Shown: positions 51,998 through 61,576, numbered from the stretch's first letter. The stretch is 64,000 nt of DNA from JAXDBM01 sp963709485 (GCA_963709485.1 CAVPWE010000007.1:186001-250000), one strand, 5' to 3'. The notes: generated by a model not told the origin, from the letters alone. A program made the numbers and translations.

Positions 51998-54687
51998 GGC
52001 AATTCTTTCTCAGGCATCAAGGCTGGCGGTGTTCCCTCTATGGGAATGACGAATTTAAATGCAGCGCCCCCGCCTGACCGGTTTTCCACCCAGATACGAC
52101 CTCCATGTGCCTCAATAATCGCACGGCATATAGACAAGCCGATTCCTGCGCCCATACGTGTATGAGTACTGCGCGTAAATTTGTTGAAGATGGTTTCTTC
52201 TTCACCGGTCGGGATCCCGGGGCCCCGGTCAGCGATTTCGATCATGACGACTGTTTTTTGAGGCTTAACGGTGATTTCGACGGGAGTACCTTTTGGGGTA
52301 TGCAGCAATGCATTTTCCATGAGGTTTGATAAGACCTGCTCCATCAACAGGGTATCAAAAGGAATTATTGGCAATTCGGGAGGTACCTTTAGTTCCAATG
52401 GCCTTTCCTTGAAGCGGTCGGAATAACGGTTCAGGATAACCCCAATAAGTTCTTCCAGGGGCTGCCACTCCTTATGAACCTTGATAGCACCGGATTCAAG
52501 GCGTGTAAGGTTCAGAACGTTGCGAATGATTCGCTCCAGACGGTTCGTTTCTTCATGGATTGTCCTCAGCAATTCCAGACGGGATGACGGTTCAAGGGAT
52601 GTATCCCTTTCCAATAGGGTGCTAGCCGCGCCGGACACGACTGCAAGTGGCGTCCTCAAATCGTGCGAGACGGAGCTCAGAAACGTGTTTCTCATGTTTT
52701 GGGCCTCCGCCTTCAGACGCTCATCATGCGCCTCCTTGGCAAGAACGACCCTTTCCGTGGCCATGGCGGTTTGGTTCACGAAGCTTTCCAGGAAGTGGAT
52801 GTCTTCGGAAGTGAACCCCCTGCCGGGATGGTCTGGAAGGACACCAATAACTCCAACAACGCCCGTGGAGGCGATCATAGGCAGGTAGAGGGCCTGCGCT
52901 GCAGGGAGGGTGTCGGTGCCCAAACCGGCGGCGTGACGGTTGTCAAAAACCCACCGGGCAACGCCCAGTTCCTTTCCGTTGACTGGAAAGCTGCCTGTCC
53001 GTGTGTCTGAACCTGCCAGATCTCCCTGCTCGTTCAAGGTCAAAATAACAACCCTGCTGCTGAAGACTTCGTTGATCTGCCTGGTTGTGACGTTGAAGAT
53101 ACCCTCCTTCTTCCGCTCCCTCGCCAGTTTGCGGCTTAGTTCATAAAGGGCGGCCGTACTCCTTTCTCGTGTCCTTGAAGCCTCCGCTTGTTCGCGAATT
53201 CGCAGTGTTAATCGCGTGATGACATAGGCAACAAAGAACATTACACCAAAAGTCACCAGGAAGCGGACATCACTGACCGCAAAGGTAAAATAGGGAGGTA
53301 CGAAAAAGAAGTCAAACGCGGCTACACTCATCAGGGTGGCAGCAAGGGCTGGCAATTGTCCAGTCCGCGTGGACGTGATGACAATACCAAGGAGATAGAT
53401 CATGGCGATGTCCGTCCGGTCGAAATACGGGAATGCAATGGCTGAAATGGCGGTGCTGAGCGCGACCATCCCGAAGCTCCAATACCATTCCTTCATGTTG
53501 ATTTTCGGTAGTTGGACCCTCGCATGTTGCTTCACCCGCGCTTCCTCTGAATCTCCGGTGATCACATACACTTCGATATCGCCACTCCCCCGGATGATTT
53601 CGTCCAGAGGCGATCCCCAAATTTTATCCTTCCAGCGTGGATGGGTTGGCTTGCCGACGATGATTTTACTGACGTTTCGCTGCCGCGCGTAGCTGAGAAT
53701 TTCTTCACTTGCCTTGTGGCCCGTCAGTGTCACGCTCTGTGCGCCCAGTTGTTCCGCCAATTGCATATGCGCAGCAAGGATCTTCAAATCTTCTTCAGAA
53801 GGCTTGATATGGGAAGAAGCCTCTACGTGCACGGCAATCCACTCAGCCCGCAGTCCGGCGGCCATCCTGCGAGCTGCGCGGATAAGCTGGATCGACCGGG
53901 GATTCGTTCCAATGCAAACCATGATTCGGTCCGCTGCCGGCCAGATGTTCTGAACACCTGCATCGCGCCGGTAACTCTCCATTTGATCATTTACCCGTTC
54001 GGCCGTCCGCCGCAGAGACAATTCTCTCAGGGCAATCAAGTTGCCCTTGCGGAAAAAGTGCTCCATTGCCTTTTCAGCCTGTTCGGGGACGTAAACCTTT
54101 CCCTCCCGCAAGCGCTGGAGCAGATCTTCGGGCGGCAGGTCAATCAGCTCGATTTCATCGGCACGATCCAGAAACGTGTCAGGCAGGGTTTCTCGCACAA
54201 TGACGCTGGTGATCTGTCTTATAATGTCATTCAGGCTCTCCAGGTGCTGGACATTCACGGTTGTGTAAACGGAGATTCCGGCCTGAAGCAGCTCCTGCAC
54301 ATCCTGCCAGCGTTTCTTGTGTCTGGCTCCCGGTAAGTTCGTATGGGCCAGTTCATCAACGACAATCAGGGAGGGGTGTCGCGTAAGGGCTGCATCGATG
54401 TCAAATTCCTCGATGTCTCTGCCTCGATAGGAATGCGTCCGGCGTGGCAGAATTTCAAGACCTTCCAGTAGAGACTCTGTTTCCTTCCGGCCATGGGTTT
54501 CCGCGATCCCCACCACAATATCGACACCTTCTTCCTGCCGCTTTTGGGCAGCCACGAGCATGGCGTAGGTTTTGCCCACACCTGGGGCAGAGCCGAAGAA
54601 TATCTTTAATTTTCCCTGGCGCTGCCGTTCCCCTTCAGTAATGGTTTTTTCAAGGAGTTCGTCGGGATCCGGCCTTTTTGTTTCCAT
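51994..54687 (-). CDS. kdpD: KdpD sensor histidine kinase
   Basis: About 897 aa from ATG 54687, which has GAGGA upstream; an ATG six codons earlier (54705) is possible. Order: KdpD domain with Walker A GSAPGVGKT (residues 32-40) and VVDELAHTNLPG; universal stress protein-like domain near 240-370; four membrane helices with short loops near 390-490; GAF-type domain; HisKA with SHDLRTPLAVV; HATPase with NLMENALLH, DRGPGIP and GAGIGLSICRAI. Full-length, no missing catalytic residues. It senses K+ limitation and osmotic or ionic change and controls KdpE. Confidence 0.95.
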   Translation of the reverse strand: METKRPDPDELLEKTITEGERQRQGKLKIFFGSAPGVGKTYAMLVAAQKRQEEGVDIVVGIAETHGRKETESLLEGLEILPRRTHSYRGRDIEEFDIDAALTRHPSLIVVDELAHTNLPGARHKKRWQDVQELLQAGISVYTTVNVQHLESLNDIIRQITSVIVRETLPDTFLDRADEIELIDLPPEDLLQRLREGKVYVPEQAEKAMEHFFRKGNLIALRELSLRRTAERVNDQMESYRRDAGVQNIWPAADRIMVCIGTNPRSIQLIRAARRMAAGLRAEWIAVHVEASSHIKPSEEDLKILAAHMQLAEQLGAQSVTLTGHKASEEILSYARQRNVSKIIVGKPTHPRWKDKIWGSPLDEIIRGSGDIEVYVITGDSEEARVKQHARVQLPKINMKEWYWSFGMVALSTAISAIAFPYFDRTDIAMIYLLGIVITSTRTGQLPALAATLMSVAAFDFFFVPPYFTFAVSDVRFLVTFGVMFFVAYVITRLTLRIREQAEASRTRERSTAALYELSRKLARERKKEGIFNVTTRQINEVFSSRVVILTLNEQGDLAGSDTRTGSFPVNGKELGVARWVFDNRHAAGLGTDTLPAAQALYLPMIASTGVVGVIGVLPDHPGRGFTSEDIHFLESFVNQTAMATERVVLAKEAHDERLKAEAQNMRNTFLSSVSHDLRTPLAVVSGAASTLLERDTSLEPSSRLELLRTIHEETNRLERIIRNVLNLTRLESGAIKVHKEWQPLEELIGVILNRYSDRFKERPLELKVPPELPIIPFDTLLMEQVLSNLMENALLHTPKGTPVEITVKPQKTVVMIEIADRGPGIPTGEEETIFNKFTRSTHTRMGAGIGLSICRAIIEAHGGRIWVENRSGGGAAFKFVIPIEGTPPALMPEKELP

Positions 54688-54745
54688 TGGATTGATATTC
54701 CTCATGCTTTAATTTGGGAAAACCACCCGGGAAATTATACCAGAA

Positions 54746-55318
54746 TCAGCGCATGGTATCCAAGGCCATGTTTAGATGGATTACATGCACTGTAGGTTCG
54801 CCAAAAATGCCAAACGGCCTGCGCTTGATGTGAGAGAGGACCAGTGCTTCAACAATGACCTTGTCGATACCGCGCGCTTTCGCTACCCTTGATACTTGGT
54901 AAAGGGCGGATGCAGGGCTGATATGCGGGTCAAGTCCGCTCCCCGATGCGGTGACAAGATCCACGGGTATGGGTAAATGATTTCCTGGATCAAAAGAAAG
55001 GAGAGCGTCAATGCGCTTCTGTACGGCTGCCTTTAAATCATTGTTCGAGGGGCCAAGATTCGAGCCCGCGGAGTGGGCCCCGTTGTACGCCACCGGGGTT
55101 GTCACAGATGGCCGCCCCCAGAAATATCTAGGATCACTGAATGGCTGGCCGACAAACTCTGAGGCGATTTTGATCCCGTTCGCTTCAAAAAGGCTGCCAT
55201 TGGCCTGCCGGGGAAACAGCGCCTGGGACACTCCGGTAACGACAAGAGGGTATGCAACACCCGTTAAGATTGTTATGGCAGCAAAAAGAAGAACTGCCGT
55301 TCGTACCTGTTGCCACAT
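54746..55318 (-). CDS. kdpC: K+-transporting ATPase subunit C
   Basis: 190 aa. One N-terminal membrane helix (VLLFAAITILTGVAYPLVV) and a periplasmic domain with FSDPRYFWGRPS, GSGLDPHISPASALYQ. KdpC stabilises the complex and supports nucleotide binding by KdpB. 12 bp after kdpB. Confidence 0.95.
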   Translation of the reverse strand: MWQQVRTAVLLFAAITILTGVAYPLVVTGVSQALFPRQANGSLFEANGIKIASEFVGQPFSDPRYFWGRPSVTTPVAYNGAHSAGSNLGPSNNDLKAAVQKRIDALLSFDPGNHLPIPVDLVTASGSGLDPHISPASALYQVSRVAKARGIDKVIVEALVLSHIKRRPFGIFGEPTVHVIHLNMALDTMR

Positions 55319-55330
55319 GGCTACCCTCCG

Positions 55331-57415
55331 TCACTTCAAATTGAAGAGAGATATCAGCATGTCAATGGCTTTGATGCCAACAAAGGGGGCAACGAGACCC
55401 CCGGCGCCATAGATGATCAGGTTCCGGCGGAGTATGGCTGCAGCACCCTGAGGTCGATATCGGACGCCGCGCAGTGCAAGGGGAATGAGCGCGACGATGA
55501 TCATGGCGTTGAATATGACCGCCGAAAGGATGGCGCTTTGTGGTGTCGACAGCGCCATAATATTCAGAGCTGCCAGGCCCGGGTAGATTCCCGAAAAGGC
55601 GGCGGGTAGGATTGCGAAATATTTGGCCACGTCATTGGAAATGCTGAACGTGGTCAGCGTGCCCCGCGTCATGAGGAGTTGTTTTCCGATCTCGACGATT
55701 TCAATCAGCTTTGTGGGATTGGAGTCGAGATCGACAAGATTTCCGGCTTCCTTCGCCGCTTGCGTGCCGGTGTTCATGGCCACGGCAACATCCGCCTGCG
55801 CCAGCGCCGGCGCATCATTGGTTCCATCACCCGTCATGGCGACAAGATGACCCTGCGCCTGATACGATCTGATCAGCTTTAATTTTGCCTCCGGTGTTGC
55901 CTGAGCCAAGAAATCATCAACACCCGCATCTGCGGCAACGGCTGCCGCTGTCAGCGGATTGTCACCCGTTATCATAACTGTCCTGATGCCCATGCGCCGC
56001 AACTCGGAGAAACGTTCCCGGATACCCCCTTTGACGATATCGCTCAAGCGGATAACGCCAAGTACGCGAGATTCATCGGCAACGACAAGGGGAGTCCCTC
56101 CCTGTGCAGCAATTTCTCTGACGATGGACATAACAGTCTCGGGGAAAATACCACCCCTTGTTTTGACGTATGCTTCCATGGCATCCGCTGCTCCTTTTCG
56201 AATTTCACGGCCATCGACATTGACGCCGCTCATCCGGCTTGTGGCCGTGAAGGGAAAAAAGAGTGCTCCCAGGGCTTTGATGTCGCGCTCGCGGATGCCA
56301 TATTGCTTCTTTGCCAGGATGACAATGCTTCTCCCCTCCGGCGTTTCGTCAGCCAGGGAGGCAAGCTGTGCCGCATCCGCCAATTGCTGCGCCGTAATGC
56401 CATCAACAGGAACAAATTCAGTCGCTTCGCGGTTCCCCAAAGTGATTGTTCCGGTCTTGTCGAGGAGAAGAACATCCACGTCGCCGGCAGCCTCGACAGC
56501 TTTCCCGGACATGGCAATGACATTCGCCTGAATCATACGGTCCATGCCGGCAATGCCGATGGCAGAGAGAAGACCGCCGATGGTGGTCGGAATGAGACAA
56601 ATGAGAAGAGCGACGACTACCGTCAAAGTGACTGGTGACCCTTGTCCCGTAGACTGGACACTATAGATCGAAAAGGGGATTAGGGTAACAGTGGCCAATA
56701 AGAAAATCAGTGTCAGTCCGGCCAGAAGGATATCGAGGGCGATTTCATTTGGTGTCTTCCGGCGTTTGGCTCCCTCTACCATCGCGATCATTTTGTCCAG
56801 AAACGTCTCTCCGGGATTTGCCGTGATGCGGATGATGATCCAGTCGGACAGCACCCGAGTGCCTCCGGTTACGGCGCTTCTGTCTCCCCCGCTTTCCCGG
56901 ATTACCGGTGCGCTCTCCCCCGTAATCGCGCTTTCATCAACAGATGCAATACCGACCACCACTTCCCCGTCTCCGGGTATGGTTTGACCGGCTTCGACAA
57001 GAACAAAATCACCCTTTTGGAGTTGCGAACCGGGGACCGTGTCCGAATTGGCACTCCGGTCCGCTTTTTGAAGCCGTTTGGCCACTACATCCCGGCGCGT
57101 GCCTTTCAATGACCTGGCCTGGGCTTTGCCCCGTCCCTCCGCGATGGCTTCGGCAAAGTTGGCAAAAAGCAAAGTGAACCACAACCAAAGATTGACGGTC
57201 AAGATGAAGGATGTGCTTTCCTCACCGTGGCCGAAAAGGGCCTGGAAAGAAAGTAACGTCGTTAGAAGGCAGCCGACTTCTACGACGAACATGACGGGGT
57301 TCTTGATCAGGTGTAGCGGATTGAGCTTTAGAAAAGCGTCAAGGATGGCCTGCCCGAGTATCCGCCGGTCGTAGGGGGAATGCGATTTTATTTTCGCGTG
57401 CATGATGTGCCTCAT
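55331..57415 (-). CDS. kdpB: K+-transporting P-type ATPase subunit B
   Basis: 694 aa catalytic subunit. Phosphorylated Asp at about residue 319 in LLDKTGTITLG, TGES in the actuator (AITGESAPV), nucleotide-binding KGAADAM and hinge TGDGTNDAPALAQAD are present, with the membrane helices typical of P-type ATPases. ATGA overlap with kdpA fixes the start. Confidence 0.96.
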   Translation of the reverse strand: MRHIMHAKIKSHSPYDRRILGQAILDAFLKLNPLHLIKNPVMFVVEVGCLLTTLLSFQALFGHGEESTSFILTVNLWLWFTLLFANFAEAIAEGRGKAQARSLKGTRRDVVAKRLQKADRSANSDTVPGSQLQKGDFVLVEAGQTIPGDGEVVVGIASVDESAITGESAPVIRESGGDRSAVTGGTRVLSDWIIIRITANPGETFLDKMIAMVEGAKRRKTPNEIALDILLAGLTLIFLLATVTLIPFSIYSVQSTGQGSPVTLTVVVALLICLIPTTIGGLLSAIGIAGMDRMIQANVIAMSGKAVEAAGDVDVLLLDKTGTITLGNREATEFVPVDGITAQQLADAAQLASLADETPEGRSIVILAKKQYGIRERDIKALGALFFPFTATSRMSGVNVDGREIRKGAADAMEAYVKTRGGIFPETVMSIVREIAAQGGTPLVVADESRVLGVIRLSDIVKGGIRERFSELRRMGIRTVMITGDNPLTAAAVAADAGVDDFLAQATPEAKLKLIRSYQAQGHLVAMTGDGTNDAPALAQADVAVAMNTGTQAAKEAGNLVDLDSNPTKLIEIVEIGKQLLMTRGTLTTFSISNDVAKYFAILPAAFSGIYPGLAALNIMALSTPQSAILSAVIFNAMIIVALIPLALRGVRYRPQGAAAILRRNLIIYGAGGLVAPFVGIKAIDMLISLFNLK

Positions 57416-59157
57416 GATCTTATCCAGCTCAGGTGTTCCGCAATCGGTCCCAGGGCCAGGGCCGGAATGAAAGTCAGCGCCCCGACAAGGATGACTACGG
57501 CCACAAGGAATAGTACAAACAATGGGGTATGGGTGGGCAGCGTCCCCACCCCGGCGGGAACTGTCTTTTTTCTCGCCAGAGAACCGGCGGCGGCCAGCAC
57601 GGGAATCATGAGCCAGAATCGCCCGATGAGCATGGCCAGACCGAGGGTGACATTGTAGAAAAAAGCGTTGGCATTCAGTCCGGCAAAGGCGCTGCCGTTG
57701 TTGTTGGCCGCCGAAGAGAAGGCATAGAGGATTTCCGAAAACCCATGGGGACCGGGATTGGCGACGCCGGCCAGTCCCGCCTTGGCAATCACGGCAAGCG
57801 CCGTGCCGATCAAGATGACGGCAGCCGGAACGAGAATGACGAGAGAAGCCATCTTAATTTCAAAGGACTCGATCTTCTTACCAAGATATTCCGGCGTACG
57901 GCCCACCATGAGTCCCGCTATGAAGACGGTGAGGATAACGAACATCAGCATGCCGTATAGGCCGGAACCTACCCCACCGAAGACAATCTCTCCCAATTGT
58001 ATCAGCCAGAGGGGGACAAGGCCGCCAAGCGGCGTGAATGAATCATGCATAGCGTTCACACTTCCGTTCGAGGCGGCCGTTGTCGCGACTGCCCAGAGAA
58101 CAGAATTTACGATTCCGAAACGGACCTCCTTGCCCTCCATATTGCCACCGGTTTGCAGAGCCCCCGCAGCCTGATCGATATTCATGGACCGGAAAGAAAC
58201 ATTGCCTGCTTGCTCGCTGTATAGGCATACCCCCAGCAACGGCAGCAGAATCAGCATCATGGCAGCCAAGAGCGCCCAACCCTGACGGCGATCTCCGACC
58301 ATCCGGCCAAAGGTAATGCACAGGGCGGCCGGAATGAGGAGAATGGCCAGCAGTTCGAGAAAATTGGAGTGCGCTGTGGGGTTTTCCAAGGGATGGGCTG
58401 AATTCGCATTGTAGAATCCCCCACCGTTAGTACCCAACTGTTTAATGGCGACCTGGCTGGCCACCGGTCCCAGAGGCACGACCTGTTCGGCCACTATCTG
58501 ATCTTTTTCATCCCTGGTCTGTTCCAGAAGCTGAACTTTGGCCGGACTGCTCAATGTTTGCACCACGCCTTGCGAAACGAGGAACAGAGCCATAACCAGG
58601 GAAAGGGGGAGGAGAACGTAGACAATCGAACGCGTCAGGTCCACCCAGACATTGCCGATGGTCTGGGTAAGGGTTCGTTTCAGCCCCCTGATCAAGGCCA
58701 TGAGCACTGCAATACCCGATGCAGCGGACGCGAAGTTCTGGACGGCCAACCCCGCCATCTGTGTGAGACAACTCATGGTTGTTTCGCCGCCATAGGACTG
58801 CCAGTTCGTATTGGTCACGAAACTGACAGCCGTATTGAAGGCAAGATCGGGAGGGACGGCGGTTAATCCCTGCGGATTGAGGGGTAGAATCCCCTGTAGC
58901 CTCTGGAGCAGATAGACGACGAGGCATCCCATCAGATTGAAAATCAGCAAACCTCCGGCGTAGACCTTCCATGACATTTCCTTTTCGGCTTCGACCCGGC
59001 AGCACTGGTAAATCCATCGCTCCAGAGGACCGAATAGCCTATTCAGGAAAAAGGGCTTTCCCGAATAAACTTTAGCAATGTAATTCCCCAAGAGTATCGC
59101 ACCCGAAATCAGAACGAAAAAATAGATTACAATCTGCAGGAGGCCGTTGACTGTCAT
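57412..59157 (-). CDS. kdpA: K+-transporting ATPase subunit A
   Basis: 581 aa channel-like subunit of the high-affinity KdpFABC pump. The four selectivity-filter repeats are visible: TNTNWQSYGGE, LGTNGGGFYNANSAHP, ATTAASNGSVNAMH and SAANNNGSAFAG. Ten membrane helices. The ATG overlaps kdpF by four bases and the stop overlaps kdpB by four bases. Confidence 0.96.
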   Translation of the reverse strand: MTVNGLLQIVIYFFVLISGAILLGNYIAKVYSGKPFFLNRLFGPLERWIYQCCRVEAEKEMSWKVYAGGLLIFNLMGCLVVYLLQRLQGILPLNPQGLTAVPPDLAFNTAVSFVTNTNWQSYGGETTMSCLTQMAGLAVQNFASAASGIAVLMALIRGLKRTLTQTIGNVWVDLTRSIVYVLLPLSLVMALFLVSQGVVQTLSSPAKVQLLEQTRDEKDQIVAEQVVPLGPVASQVAIKQLGTNGGGFYNANSAHPLENPTAHSNFLELLAILLIPAALCITFGRMVGDRRQGWALLAAMMLILLPLLGVCLYSEQAGNVSFRSMNIDQAAGALQTGGNMEGKEVRFGIVNSVLWAVATTAASNGSVNAMHDSFTPLGGLVPLWLIQLGEIVFGGVGSGLYGMLMFVILTVFIAGLMVGRTPEYLGKKIESFEIKMASLVILVPAAVILIGTALAVIAKAGLAGVANPGPHGFSEILYAFSSAANNNGSAFAGLNANAFFYNVTLGLAMLIGRFWLMIPVLAAAGSLARKKTVPAGVGTLPTHTPLFVLFLVAVVILVGALTFIPALALGPIAEHLSWIRS

Positions 59158-59246
59158 TGGAACAGCTCCGGCTTGAGCAGGGCCAAAAACAGATACACGA
59201 TCAGCCCCAGAACGATGATTAATCCGATTAAATAGAATATGGTCAT
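59154..59246 (-). CDS. kdpF: K+-transporting ATPase subunit F
   Basis: 30 aa, found by reading the minus strand: MTIFYLIGLIIVLGLIVYLF followed by LALLKPELFQ. A single membrane helix with the KPE(R/L)F end typical of KdpF, which stabilises the pump. ATGA overlap with kdpA. Confidence 0.93.
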   Translation of the reverse strand: MTIFYLIGLIIVLGLIVYLFLALLKPELFQ

Positions 59247-59258
59247 TTCATCATACCG

Positions 59259-59339
59259 CTAAAACATATCGAATCCCTTGATCAGAAACCATGTTATCCC
59301 GAAAAAAATTCCGATGATGCCAACAAATAAAAAATCCAT
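59259..59339 (-). CDS. 26-aa membrane microprotein at the head of the kdp operon
   Basis: MDFLFVGIIGIFFGITWFLI followed by KGFDMF. A single hydrophobic helix with a short charged C-terminal end, preceded by AGAGGAGTG eight bases from the ATG. It is the first gene of the kdp transcript, 12 bp before kdpF. Similar tiny proteins with a W-x-L-x-K/R-G/L pattern before kdpF occur in other genomes; I know of no assigned function. The good Shine-Dalgarno argues that it is translated. Confidence 0.7.
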   Translation of the reverse strand: MDFLFVGIIGIFFGITWFLIKGFDMF

Positions 59340-59364
59340 GAAGCACACTCCTCTTTTTGCATTG

Positions 59365-59370
59365 ATTATA
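59365..59370 (-). promoter_or_regulatory. Putative -10 box of the kdp promoter
   Basis: TATAAT on the minus strand (reverse of 59365-59370), 26 bases before the first kdp start. No -35 match at normal spacing, as expected for an activator-dependent KdpE promoter; a T-rich region lies farther upstream. Confidence 0.5.
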
Positions 59371-59848
59371 ACAACGAAGACGTAAAGATGCTGTTAAGAA
59401 GAGGATGGGAAAAATAAATATTTAGTTAAAAAAACGGGCTCTTCTCCATGCGCAGATACGCGAATAACATGTGGCAAAGTTCTGCGAAACACGGGCAGGG
59501 TATTTATGGGTATATAGGAATCATTTCTGATGACTGAACAGGTAAGTATAACTGATTGAAAGGTTTTATCCTTGCGTGATAACTAGATTTGTTGACTTCA
59601 GGAAGACACAAATGAGACCGATTGCCGGAAATATTTGCTATCGGCATGCGCACATTTCTTCCCGTGTTCAATGGTCTATCCAGATCAGCCAACCGCTTGC
59701 TTTGTATTTGAAAGATACAAATGCCAAATATATTCTTTTCCGCTTCTGAGAGAACCAGCCCGCCTTCCTGTAGCCAACAAAACGTCAACCTCGATAAAAA
59801 TGCTTCATTTCAAGTGGCAGTCAAAACACAGCCATACATAGTGATACT
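59371..59848. other. Gene-poor, A/T-rich region upstream of kdp
   Basis: About 480 bp with no gene I can support. A minus-strand frame of about 95 codons (59504-59788) starts with TTG, has no Shine-Dalgarno and no recognisable domain. The proximal part next to kdp should contain the KdpE binding site. Confidence 0.4.
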
Positions 59849-59868
59849 CCCCCGGCAGGAGTCGGGGG
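59849..59868 (+). other. Hairpin with AGGA loop (copy 1)
   Basis: CCCCCGGC-AGGA-GTCGGGGG: eight-base-pair stem with one G-T pair and a four-base AGGA loop. Not followed by a T run. A second hairpin with the same loop lies 55 bp downstream. Confidence 0.6.
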
Positions 59869-59911
59869 CATCTTTGGGCTTCAAGCGTAAATCTGCTTGA
59901 GTCCTTCGGGC

Positions 59912-59954
59912 AGCCGCTGCATCTCCAGACAGGAGTCTGGAGTTTTATGCGGCT
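59912..59954 (+). promoter_or_regulatory. Hairpin with AGGA loop (copy 2), sequestering a Shine-Dalgarno
   Basis: Perfect eight-base stem CTCCAGAC (59923-59930), loop AGGA, GTCTGGAG (59935-59942), extended by an outer stem AGCCGC/GCGGCT (59912-59917 with 59949-59954). The GGAG at the 3' side is placed four bases before an in-frame ATG at 59947 of the hemolysin III frame. The stem would hide this site, so a translational switch is possible. CsrA-type proteins bind GGA in hairpin loops. Confidence 0.6.
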
Positions 59955-59994
59955 GAATGAAGGCTGGGGCATTTTGTGCTATAGTCATCCCCTG

Positions 59995-60630
59995 ATGTTC
60001 CATTCACAATACACCCTAACCGAAGAAAGATTCCATGGCATCACGCACGGCATCGGCGCGGCGCTCGCAGTCGCGGGGCTCGTGGTGCTCGTCGTCATCG
60101 CGGCACAGGGGGGCGATGTATGGCGAATCGTGAGCTTTTCGATATACGGTGGTTCTCTCACCCTCCTCTACCTCGCTTCGACGCTCTACCACAGTTTTCA
60201 GAATGAACGACTCAAACGATTCTTCCGCCATTTAGACCATCTTTCGATATTCCTCCTCATCGCCGGGACCTATACGCCAGTAACGCTCATCAGTCTGCGC
60301 GGGGCATGGGGCTGGACGCTCTTCGTCCTCATCTGGGGTTTCGCAATGGGTGGCATTGCCTACGAACTGCTGTTCCTCGGTCGCCATAAATGGATATCGG
60401 TGACGATCTATCTGGGGATGGGATGGCTCGCCATCGTCGCGATAAAACCCATGCTCACAATGGTTCCACGCGGCCTCTTGTGGTGGCTGTTGGCGGGCGG
60501 TCTGTTCTACACAGGCGGAGTGCTCTTCTATGTCCGCAAGAAGATGCGATACCACCACGTGTTGTGGCATCTCTTCGTCCTTTTCGGCAGCGCCTGCCAC
60601 TTTGTGGGGATTTTTTTCTACCTGACCTGA
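59995..60630 (+). CDS. Hemolysin III/PAQR-family membrane protein
   Basis: 211 aa from ATG 59995 (MFHSQYTLTEERFHGITHGIG), which matches the family N-terminus; an in-frame ATG at 59947 would add 16 residues and has a better Shine-Dalgarno, although in a hairpin. Seven membrane helices. Motifs STLYHSF, LDHLSIFLLIAGTYTP and HVLWHLFVLFGSACHF contain the Ser, Asp and three His that bind zinc in PAQR receptors. The bacterial role is uncertain; a hydrolase or membrane-homeostasis function is proposed for relatives. Confidence 0.88.
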   Translation: MFHSQYTLTEERFHGITHGIGAALAVAGLVVLVVIAAQGGDVWRIVSFSIYGGSLTLLYLASTLYHSFQNERLKRFFRHLDHLSIFLLIAGTYTPVTLISLRGAWGWTLFVLIWGFAMGGIAYELLFLGRHKWISVTIYLGMGWLAIVAIKPMLTMVPRGLLWWLLAGGLFYTGGVLFYVRKKMRYHHVLWHLFVLFGSACHFVGIFFYLT

Positions 60631-60643
60631 GCGGAAAATAGGT

Positions 60644-61250
60644 TCCACCTTTATCAAAGAAGGCGCATGCCGATCCGAAGCAGCAGGCAGCATATAAAAA
60701 AACTTCATGACCTGGCGCATGATGGCCGATTCGACGTGTGGGCGGTGGATGAGGTCCGGTTTGAGCAACATGGCTCTGCCTGCCGGATGTGGATACCTCC
60801 GGAAGTGAACGATCCTGTCGTCCTGCATCATCCGACACGGAAGGGGATCGGCTACTTTGGGGCTGTGCGCATCCGGGACGGAAAGTTCATCTGCCTCCGC
60901 GAGTGAGAAAGCTTCAACGGAGAAACCTTCTTCTCTTTTCTCAAGAAACTCAGACGCGTCAGCATCCATGCCGGTCGCCATGTTGTTGTGATCCTCGATA
61001 ACGTCAAATATCATCATGCCAGGCTTCATCTCCCCTGGAGGGAAAAGGCAGCGGTCGTTTCACCCTGGAATTCATGCCGCCATACAGCCCTGAACTCAAT
61101 CCCATTGAGAGGGTTTGGAAACTGACCCGTCGCTTGGCCATTCACAACTGGCATTTCCCGACGCTGGAGTCGGTGATCGATTCCGTCGAAGAAATATTCA
61201 ACCTGTGGCATGCCGGAAACGACATTCTTCGCAGATTATGTGCATTATAA
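60644..61250 (+). pseudogene. IS630-family transposase remnant
   Basis: Three reading frames joined give a continuous match to the catalytic part of an IS630 transposase: PPLSKKAHADPKQQAAYKK, a shift at a seven-A run (60698-60704), AVDEVRFEQHG with the first Asp, a TGA within CLRE-E, VVVILDNVKYHHA with the second Asp, a second shift near 61040, then PPYSPELNPIERVWK with the Glu, and TAA at 61248. The N-terminal helix-turn-helix part is missing; the remnant begins right after the hemolysin III gene. No terminal inverted repeats were recognised. Clearly inactive. Confidence 0.85.
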
Positions 61251-61297
61251 TATGACGTCATGTTTAAGTTACGCAGTCTGTCCTCTCTTCCAAGCAT

Positions 61298-61470
61298 CCC
61301 TCAATATGTTGAGGTTCCACCAAATGTTGAGGCCAAGCGAATCATTCATACTTTGCTTCAGTTCTCGCCTGTTAATCTAATCCCCTGTCATTAAAGGACG
61401 AATCCACGCTCTTGATTTTCTTTTGCTTGTTGGCAAGCCACTTGCAATTCCTGTTTGTATGATCCTGTTC
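61298..61470 (+). repeat. Diverged direct repeat, copy A
   Basis: Starts with the hairpin CCTCAA-TATG-TTGAGG and aligns with copy B (62212-62388). By eye, 43 of the first 49 bases agree, and 29 of 33 in the block ending ATTAAAG, then the match weakens through ATGATCCTGTTCATC. The stem is identical in both copies while the loop differs. Confidence 0.75.
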
Positions 61471-61576
61471 ATCTCACCCGAGAGCGGGTTCTTATCGGTG
61501 ACTGTCTGATCGCTTCCAGATGGTAAGGTGATGCAATAGCCAACAGTGGGAATGAACAATCGGAAAGGAGGATCAC

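Noticed and set aside
59504..59788. A minus-strand ORF of about 95 codons upstream of kdp
   Set aside because: TTG start, no Shine-Dalgarno, no recognisable domain or repeat; probably chance in A/T-rich DNA.
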